DNA of 10,385 nucleotides from Verrucomicrobiota bacterium (GTDB lineage Bacteria > Verrucomicrobiota > Lentisphaeria > Oligosphaerales > Oligosphaeraceae). A model generated the notes under the pieces. It saw nothing but the letters and a program-made list of their open reading frames with translations. It did not search any database and had not been told where the DNA came from. The first letter of the stretch is position 1. Each line of letters starts with the position of its first letter. Made by a program: the position numbers and the translations under genes. The stretch is from the NCBI GenBank assembly GCA_022709995.1, contig JAKLHU010000034.1:1-10385 (forward strand), in the 5' to 3' direction. Shown in pieces: positions 6,033 to 10,385 of this stretch.

Positions 6033-7082
6033 TTACGTTGCCAAGTCCCGCGGGCTGCACGCGGTTTTGCCGTAGGGCATATATCCCGATGCCGCCAGCA
6101 GCACCTCCTGGACGAGGACGTCATGGCGGCAGTCATACGGCTCTGGAATTTCACCGCGGATCATCTGCGCCAGTTCGACCAGCTGCCCCTCGTAACGGTC
6201 ACGCGTGACGCCGAAGTCGAGCGTATGCGTTCCGGCCGCGTACGCCTCGTTGCCGTCCTGCAACACCAGCTCCATCTGCAACGCCTGGCCGTCAAACCGC
6301 TCCAACGGGCAGAGATCCACCGTGCCTTTGGTGCCGCAGACTTTCAGGCGCCGCCGGCCCAGGCCACCGATTTCCCGGCTGCAGGCCCGCAACGTCGCCG
6401 TGGCATGCGGATACTCCAGAACGGCCAGGCCATGGTTCAGGACGTGCGCCGGATCGCCCGGCGCCGACTTCAGAAACGGCGTCACCCGGGACGGACGGCC
6501 CAACAGCGCGACGACGACGTCAATCAGGTGGCAGCCCAGATTGAACATGATCCCGCCGCGAAAGCAGCCGAGGTACTCTTGGTATTTCTCGCCGCCGTAA
6601 CAGTGGCTCATGCTCGCCTGAATCTCGAAAATCTCCCCCAGCCAGCCTTGGCCGACGGCCTTCTGAAGCCACTGGATGGCGGGATTGACGCGAAACATAT
6701 AGCCGATCTGAAAAGGCAGCCGCCGCTCCGCATAGCCGCGGCGCAGGCGGTCGAACGCCGCCAAATCCTCGCCGCCAGGCTTGTCCATGTGAATCGCGAG
6801 GCCGTGCTGCAGGCAGCGCCACGCCGTCGGCACCAGATCGAGATTCGGGACCTCGACCAGGACCGCCTGCAAACCAGGCGTCTGAAAAAGCTCCTCCTCG
6901 CTCAGAAACCGCAGCCCGGCATAGGGCGACACGTCGGAACCGGCGAACTTCGCCGATTGCGAAGCCCGGTCGTCGACCACGCCGACAATGTCAAACAAGT
7001 CGGGACGCAGCCGCAGTGACTTCATCTTGCCGGCGGCATGCTCGTGACATACCCCGATCTGACCAATCGTGATTTTAGACAT
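6033..7082 (-). CDS. Gfo/Idh/MocA family oxidoreductase (second gene of pair)
   Basis: 349 residues. The family has an N-terminal Rossmann domain that binds NAD(P) and a C-terminal sugar-binding alpha/beta domain, and usually oxidises or reduces sugars, inositols or their derivatives. Seen here: a beta-strand and loop reading IGQIGVCHEHAAGKM in place of the usual GxGxxG, an acidic residue after strand 2 (VVDDRA), DKPGG with the expected catalytic Lys (K101; the family's EKP motif), the linker GYMFRVNP, and GGIMFNLGCHLIDVVVALLG carrying the family His and Asp. The ATG at 7082 shares its A with the preceding gene's TAA stop (TAATG), so the start is placed there and coupled translation is likely; the in-frame ATG at 7094 is less likely. 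The HEHA variant occurs in a subset of the family, so it need not mean loss of activity. The substrate is unknown. Confidence 0.88.
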   Translation of the reverse strand: MSKITIGQIGVCHEHAAGKMKSLRLRPDLFDIVGVVDDRASQSAKFAGSDVSPYAGLRFLSEEELFQTPGLQAVLVEVPNLDLVPTAWRCLQHGLAIHMDKPGGEDLAAFDRLRRGYAERRLPFQIGYMFRVNPAIQWLQKAVGQGWLGEIFEIQASMSHCYGGEKYQEYLGCFRGGIMFNLGCHLIDVVVALLGRPSRVTPFLKSAPGDPAHVLNHGLAVLEYPHATATLRACSREIGGLGRRRLKVCGTKGTVDLCPLERFDGQALQMELVLQDGNEAYAAGTHTLDFGVTRDRYEGQLVELAQMIRGEIPEPYDCRHDVLVQEVLLAASGYMPYGKTACSPRDLAT

Positions 7083-8155
7083 TAGCCGATCCATTCAAAT
7101 TGAGGGTTTTGCTGCTTGACCAGCTCCGTGATGCGGACGACTTCCAATGCGTCGGCATTTTTCACCGGGAATGGAATCGCCCGGCGGATGGCGTCATGGA
7201 GGCGGGCCGCGATTTCTATTTCAACCTGTTCCCAGAGGCTGTTATTGGGCATGACGTCGCGAGTCTCCTCAATCCAGGGCAGGCTCCGTTCCGCACTCAA
7301 GATCATCCCCGGTTTGGGGGTTTCCCCCGAAGCGACGGCTTCCGGCCAGCGGAATTGCGGGTCGAGGTATTTGAGCTGAATCTTCTTCTGATCCTGGTCA
7401 TAAATCAGGGCGCCGCGATCGCCATACACGGCGGCATAGGGACCGGGAATCGCCATGGAGTTGCTGATCTCCACTTCGGCTACGACCCCGTTGGCGCCGG
7501 TCAGGATGATCTTGACATGGTCATCGGCATCACCCGGGGTCAGCACACGGCGCAAATAACTCCACACGCCGACAATCGGCGCGCCGACGAACTGCATGCC
7601 CTGGTCAATCAAGTGCGGTCCCCAGACGCTGAGCTGTCCGCCCCCGCAGTCCAGCCGCATCTGCCAGTCATGACGACGCATGAAGAGATGGTGCTTGCAC
7701 AATTTGACGACCTGGAGTCTGCCCAGCAGGCCTTGGGCGATGATCGCCAGCGCGTTCTGCAACGCCGGCTCGAAACGATGATTGTGGCCAAAATACAGCC
7801 GGCCGGGATAGTCGCGGTCGAGTTGCTGCAGCAGCCGGTAATCCGCCGCCGTCACCCCGATCGGCTTCTCCAGCAAAACGATCTTTCCCGCCGCCAGTGC
7901 CTGGGCGGCATTCCGGGCATGGTCGAGCGAACGGGTGGCGATGATCACCAGCTCCAAGTCGGCGTCGGCCAGAAAATCCTCGTAGCTGGCATACGCCTTT
8001 CCACCCAGTTCCGCCGCCATGGCCTGGGCCCGGCTGCCCTCGATGTCGCAAAATGCCGTCGGCTGATACTGCTGGCGGTCCCGGGCAAAATAACGGCAGT
8101 GCGGGGCGCCAATCCGGCCCAAGCCGCAAACGCCAAAAGCAATCGGTTTCGTCAT
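7082..8155 (-). CDS. Gfo/Idh/MocA family oxidoreductase (first gene of pair)
   Basis: 357 residues. The Rossmann motif is GLGRIG (G11, G13, G16). CDIE with D37 at the end of strand 2 favours NAD(H). EKPIG (E96-K97-P98) supplies the catalytic Lys. GHNHRFEPA follows as the linker, and GGGQLSVWGPHLIDQGMQFVG holds the His and Asp usual in this family. The protein is soluble, with no signal peptide. The start at 8155 is preferred because AGGAGG (complement of 8166-8171) lies 10 bases upstream and the family homology begins at MTKPIAFGVCGLG. The frame stays open to 8479, but that extension runs into the upstream gene and is not protein-like. The second oxidoreductase follows with a one-base overlap, so the two are probably one operon acting on related substrates. 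The leader contains operator-like repeats. Confidence 0.9.
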   Translation of the reverse strand: MTKPIAFGVCGLGRIGAPHCRYFARDRQQYQPTAFCDIEGSRAQAMAAELGGKAYASYEDFLADADLELVIIATRSLDHARNAAQALAAGKIVLLEKPIGVTAADYRLLQQLDRDYPGRLYFGHNHRFEPALQNALAIIAQGLLGRLQVVKLCKHHLFMRRHDWQMRLDCGGGQLSVWGPHLIDQGMQFVGAPIVGVWSYLRRVLTPGDADDHVKIILTGANGVVAEVEISNSMAIPGPYAAVYGDRGALIYDQDQKKIQLKYLDPQFRWPEAVASGETPKPGMILSAERSLPWIEETRDVMPNNSLWEQVEIEIAARLHDAIRRAIPFPVKNADALEVVRITELVKQQNPQFEWIG

Positions 8156-8165
8156 GTCTGCTCGT

Positions 8166-8171
8166 CCTCCT
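8166..8171 (-). promoter_or_regulatory. Ribosome binding site of the first oxidoreductase (decides the start)
   Basis: On the minus strand this reads AGGAGG, a perfect Shine-Dalgarno core 10 bases before the ATG at 8155. It argues against the longer in-frame start at 8479. Confidence 0.75.
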
Positions 8172-8182
8172 GTCTCCGGCGC

Positions 8183-8210
8183 CGAATGGCGCTGTTGGTG
8201 AAACCATTCG
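8183..8210 (-). promoter_or_regulatory. Inverted repeat in the leader of the oxidoreductase operon
   Basis: CGAATGG (8183-8189) and CCATTCG (8204-8210) are exact reverse complements 14 bases apart, just upstream of the ribosome site. It could be an operator or a leader-RNA hairpin affecting translation. Its function is inferred only. Confidence 0.4.
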
Positions 8211-8222
8211 TAGCCCCTATGC

Positions 8223-8258
8223 ATGTCAAACGCCCGGCCGCTCCGGGCGAATGTCAAA
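8223..8258 (-). promoter_or_regulatory. Operator-like site: direct repeats around a palindrome
   Basis: ATGTCAAA occurs at 8223-8230 and again at 8251-8258 (TTTGACAT on the coding strand), 28 bp apart. Between them CGCCCGG (8231-8237) and CCGGGCG (8243-8249) form a perfect 7-bp inverted repeat around CCGCT. Each direct repeat contains TTGACA, a consensus -35 hexamer on the coding strand, but no convincing -10 box follows at normal spacing. This is a plausible promoter/operator region for the oxidoreductase pair. Confidence 0.4.
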
Positions 8259-8275
8259 ACCCGGCTTCCCACCCC

Positions 8276-8283
8276 TGTATACA
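8276..8283. promoter_or_regulatory. TGTATACA palindrome
   Basis: A perfect 8-bp palindrome about 120 bp upstream of the first oxidoreductase, read as TTGTATACAG on the coding strand. It is AT-rich inside a GC-rich leader. It could be a regulator half-site pair or part of a promoter. It is short enough to occur by chance. Confidence 0.25.
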
Positions 8284-8361
8284 ATGTAACGGCCGCCGAC
8301 CGCGACCAAGCCGCCGTGGCACTTAACCTTGCCCAATCACCACCATCGTTTCCCAACTCAA

Positions 8362-8393
8362 GCCTCGGCGCCCACTGGCTTGGCCGCCGAGGC
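8362..8393 (-). terminator. Hairpin directly after the YheT-like hydrolase gene
   Basis: GCCTCGGCG (8362-8370) and CGCCGAGGC (8385-8393) form a perfect 9-bp stem with a 14-base loop. It begins 4 bases after the minus-strand stop codon. On the minus strand it continues TTGAGTTGGG, only a weak T-rich tail. The position suggests a transcription terminator or 3'-end stabiliser separating this gene from the oxidoreductase pair. Confidence 0.5.
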
Positions 8394-8397
8394 GCCT

Positions 8398-9372
8398 TCA
8401 CACCAGCTGACCGAGGAATTCCTTGGCCCGGAAAGCCGGCCACCACTCCCGGTCGAAACCTGGGGTGATGAATCCACAATGGCCGCCGCCATCCGGCATT
8501 TCCAGAAACAAATTGGCGTTCGCCTCGGCGGCCTTGACCGGGAAGCAGTCGCCGGCCAAAAACGGGTCGTTGCGCGGATTCACCATCAAAGTCGGAACCC
8601 GGATTTTATCCAGCCAGTGGCTGGCGGAGGCCTTCTCCCAATAATCTCTGGCGCTGGCATAGCCCATCAAGGGCGCCGTAAAATGCTCGTCAAACTCATC
8701 CATCGTCGTCACTGATTCAATGTGGCTGATATCGATCTGCTCTGGAAACTGTTCGTGCTTGCGCACAATCATCTGCAGCAGCTTCTGCAGAAAATGGCGC
8801 GAGTAGAGACGGCCGATGGTCGTATTGAACATCATCGAGCTAGCCGACAAGTCTACGGCCGCGCAAAAGACGGCCGCGCCGACGACTTCCGGCGGCAGCT
8901 CGGCGGCATGCCGGCCGAGATAGAGCAGGCAGAGGTTCCCGCCCATGCTGTAGCCGCTGAATGCCACTTTCCGGTAACCGCCGGTCGCAATGGCATGCCG
9001 TGTCACCCAGTCGAGCTCATGCGTCGAATCATTGGTGGTGAACTGCAGCTTCGTCCCCGCGGAGATGCCAGTGCCGCGGTAATTCCAGGCCAGGCAGTCC
9101 CAGCCGATGGCGTTGAACGACTTGACCAGACTGAGGACATAGTGCCGCCGACTGTGGCCGCAGAGGCCATGATTGATGATCAGCAGCCGATCCGTCTTCC
9201 GGCCGCAGCGCGACCAATCGAGAAACAGGACATCGTCGTCCGGAGTGGCAAAGAACTCCCGCTCATAGTCGACGTTCTCGCTGCGCCGGATGTAACTGGG
9301 CAAGATCGTCTGCACATGGCTGTTGTTGAAGAAGCGCGGCGGCTGATAACTGGAATGGACAATGACTGGCAT
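8398..9372 (-). CDS. yheT: YheT family alpha/beta-fold hydrolase
   Basis: 324 residues, the usual length of the family. The family signature is clear: PPRFFNNSHVQTILPSYIRR at the N-terminus, then INHGLCGHSRRHYVLSL (oxyanion region) and WNYRGTG. The catalytic triad is visible: Ser142 in GYSMGGN, Asp269 in NPRNDPFL and His298 in GGGHCGF. MGYASARDYWEKAS before the acid residue is also typical. YheT proteins are soluble hydrolases or esterases whose substrate is generally unknown. The start ATG at 9372 fits the family N-terminus; only a weak ribosome site (GAG in AATGAGATG) lies before it. The gene follows the transglutaminase-fold gene by 145 bp on the same strand and is followed by a hairpin at 8362-8393, so it may be a separate unit. 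The symbol denotes the family, not a proven ortholog. Confidence 0.9.
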   Translation of the reverse strand: MPVIVHSSYQPPRFFNNSHVQTILPSYIRRSENVDYEREFFATPDDDVLFLDWSRCGRKTDRLLIINHGLCGHSRRHYVLSLVKSFNAIGWDCLAWNYRGTGISAGTKLQFTTNDSTHELDWVTRHAIATGGYRKVAFSGYSMGGNLCLLYLGRHAAELPPEVVGAAVFCAAVDLSASSMMFNTTIGRLYSRHFLQKLLQMIVRKHEQFPEQIDISHIESVTTMDEFDEHFTAPLMGYASARDYWEKASASHWLDKIRVPTLMVNPRNDPFLAGDCFPVKAAEANANLFLEMPDGGGHCGFITPGFDREWWPAFRAKEFLGQLV

Positions 9373-9406
9373 AAGTGATCACATCTCATTAAACCCGGGG
9401 GCGAGT

Positions 9407-9442
9407 CGCCTTGGCATCTCTGGTGCTGGCGGCCCCGAGGCG
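9407..9442. repeat. Hairpin in the gap before the YheT-like gene
   Basis: CGCCTTGG (9407-9414) pairs with CCGAGGCG (9435-9442), 8 bp with one G-T pair and a 20-base loop. It shares the GAGGCGC core and flanks with the stems at 1074-1094 and 8362-8393. It could end transcription from the upstream gene; no T-run is seen. Confidence 0.35.
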
Positions 9443-9470
9443 CTTGACATGCCCAGGCAAGGCCCGGCGT

Positions 9471-9484
9471 GGTGCAAATGCACC
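9471..9484. promoter_or_regulatory. Short dyad GGTGCAAATGCACC
   Basis: Two perfect 6-bp arms around AA, in the intergenic gap between two minus-strand genes. The loop is too small for a good RNA hairpin, so a protein-binding dyad is the more natural reading. No regulator is identified, and chance is possible. Confidence 0.2.
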
Positions 9485-9517
9485 GTCTCCGAGCCTGCAT
9501 CCGGTCCTCTTTTCGGC

Positions 9518-10385
9518 TCACTGACGGCCATTGCGATGCAGCAGAACCGTCCGCAAATCCGGATGATTGAGCTGCCGGTTCATCTCCAGAAGACGGTCAT
9601 ATTCGGAAACCGGAATGATCGCCGGCGGCAACGACACTTTATAGGTATAGACCAGTGCGACCTTTTCTTCTTTGGCTTCAACCGCAATCCGGCCTTTGCC
9701 GTCGGCCGGTTCCAGCTCCAGCGACTGCGGGCGCAGGCGCACCTGGGTGAAGTTGACCGGCAGGCGGACCCGGATTTCCGACCAGAAGTCCTGCGCCTCC
9801 GGCCAATACAAGCCTTGCTGGCGGCTGTCCGCATGCGGTCTCAACAGCGACCCCAGCGTCAGCGGCAGCTGGAAATAAAGCCGGTCGCCGTCGAGCACGG
9901 CATATCCCGGCACGACGGCGCGGTACGTCACCCGGCCGGGATACGACTCGAAGTCCGTCACCAGGGCGCCTTCGGCGCGGGCCGACTGCGCCAGGTTGGC
10001 CAGGATGGTCTGGTGGTAACGGCGGCGCTCCTCCGGCGTCTGCTCGGCAAACTTCTTGTTGGCGGCCGCGTAGTCCATCCCATACATCGTCTCGGTAATC
10101 GTAAACACAGCCGCGCCGTTGTCGTCCAGGCTCAGATCATACAGCCTCTCGGTACGGGTGCGGTACGGTTCATCCGGCAGGAGGACAAACGGCTTGCCGT
10201 TGAGACGCAAAGCCGGCTTGCGTTCATGACTGCAGCTGCCCAGAGCAGCGTACTGGTCGACGTCGTTCAGCCAGATCTCCTGCCCGCCAACCTTCACTCG
10301 AACCAGAATCTCCGCAAAGAAACCCCGGGCGGGAAAATCAAGATGCGCCTGCTGTAGTCTGGGATGCTCCGGACCAGCAGCGACC
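9518..10385 (-). CDS. DUF3857/transglutaminase-fold protein, C-terminal part (5' end outside window)
   Basis: The last 288 residues are visible. The frame is open to the right edge, so the gene begins outside; a GTG at 10297 is an internal codon, because family-like sequence continues upstream of it (PARGFFAEILVRV). That stretch followed by KVGGQEIWLNDVDQYAALG matches the end of the transglutaminase core in DUF3857 proteins, usually FNHVLVRV...YWLDPT. The rest is the beta-rich C-terminal domain of the family, ending with IIPVSEYDRLLEMNRQLNHPDLRTVLLHR. DUF3857 proteins are normally exported or membrane-tethered and of unclear function. Here the residue at the catalytic His position appears to be Glu, and the Asp of WLDPT appears as Asn, so the protein may be catalytically inactive. 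The catalytic Cys region is outside the window. It is the first gene of the minus-strand series, 145 bp before the YheT-like gene. Confidence 0.75.
   Translation of the reverse strand, partial: VAAGPEHPRLQQAHLDFPARGFFAEILVRVKVGGQEIWLNDVDQYAALGSCSHERKPALRLNGKPFVLLPDEPYRTRTERLYDLSLDDNGAAVFTITETMYGMDYAAANKKFAEQTPEERRRYHQTILANLAQSARAEGALVTDFESYPGRVTYRAVVPGYAVLDGDRLYFQLPLTLGSLLRPHADSRQQGLYWPEAQDFWSEIRVRLPVNFTQVRLRPQSLELEPADGKGRIAVEAKEEKVALVYTYKVSLPPAIIPVSEYDRLLEMNRQLNHPDLRTVLLHRNGRQ

Noticed and set aside
5465-6154. Minus-strand open frame through the twin-hairpin gap, with repeated peptides EPGETRLAA and EPGKTRLAA
   Set aside because: The peptide repeat is just the translation of the two hairpins, which happen to be 180 bp (a multiple of 3) apart. 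The frame also runs into the ends of both neighbouring genes.
5823-7019. Long plus-strand open frame (398 codons) across the second oxidoreductase
   Set aside because: Antisense shadow; Arg/Ala/Gln-rich with no domain, whereas the minus strand carries clear Gfo/Idh/MocA motifs.
7100-8326. Plus-strand open frame (408 codons) across the first oxidoreductase
   Set aside because: Antisense shadow of a well-supported gene; no motif or fitting ribosome site.
8156-8479. 108-residue N-terminal extension of the first oxidoreductase
   Set aside because: It overlaps the end of the YheT-like gene and crosses palindromic intergenic DNA. The perfect AGGAGG and the family N-terminus support ATG 8155.
9362-10357. 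Plus-strand open frame (331 codons) across the transglutaminase-fold gene
   Set aside because: Antisense shadow; the minus-strand product matches a known family over its length.

Overview
The window is a GC-rich, densely coded bacterial chromosome segment. The gene mix fits the Planctomycetota-Verrucomicrobiota-Lentisphaerota group: acetylxylan-esterase-like hydrolases without signal peptides, paired Gfo/Idh/MocA oxidoreductases, a large membrane-anchored von Willebrand A (VWA) protein, a DUF3857-type transglutaminase-fold protein and a YgiQ radical SAM protein. Lentisphaerota (Victivallis-like) is my best guess. This is inferred from gene content, not from a marker gene. I see no rRNA, tRNA, CRISPR array, transposase or phage gene.

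Left part, plus strand (1-5656). The C-terminal part of a YgiQ-type radical SAM protein ends at 1016. Three bases after its stop codon lies a compact 124-bp element (1020-1143) with perfect 18-bp terminal inverted repeats starting GTAA. It is flanked by near-identical 8-bp direct repeats, so it looks like a non-autonomous (MITE-like) insertion of the IS66 type. A possible operon follows: a VWA protein with a TonB-like membrane anchor, a ThrH-type phosphoserine/homoserine phosphatase, and a 623-residue esterase made of an active alpha/beta-hydrolase unit followed by a second copy that has lost its catalytic residues.

Centre (5657-6032). This is a non-coding convergent intergenic stretch with two almost identical strong hairpins exactly 180 bp apart.

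Right part, minus strand (6033-10385). In transcription order: the C-terminal part of a DUF3857/transglutaminase-fold protein that runs off the right edge, a YheT-family alpha/beta hydrolase followed by a hairpin, and a translationally coupled pair of Gfo/Idh/MocA oxidoreductases. The leader of that pair (8156-8300) is rich in direct and inverted repeats that look like operator sites.

The oxidoreductases and the tandem esterase suggest sugar or polysaccharide-derivative metabolism, but no substrate can be read from the sequence. I found no recognisable defence or biosynthetic system. The most notable items are the IS66-like mini-element, the twin hairpins, the half-degenerate tandem esterase, the apparent loss of catalytic residues in the transglutaminase-fold protein, and the operator-like leader of the oxidoreductase pair.
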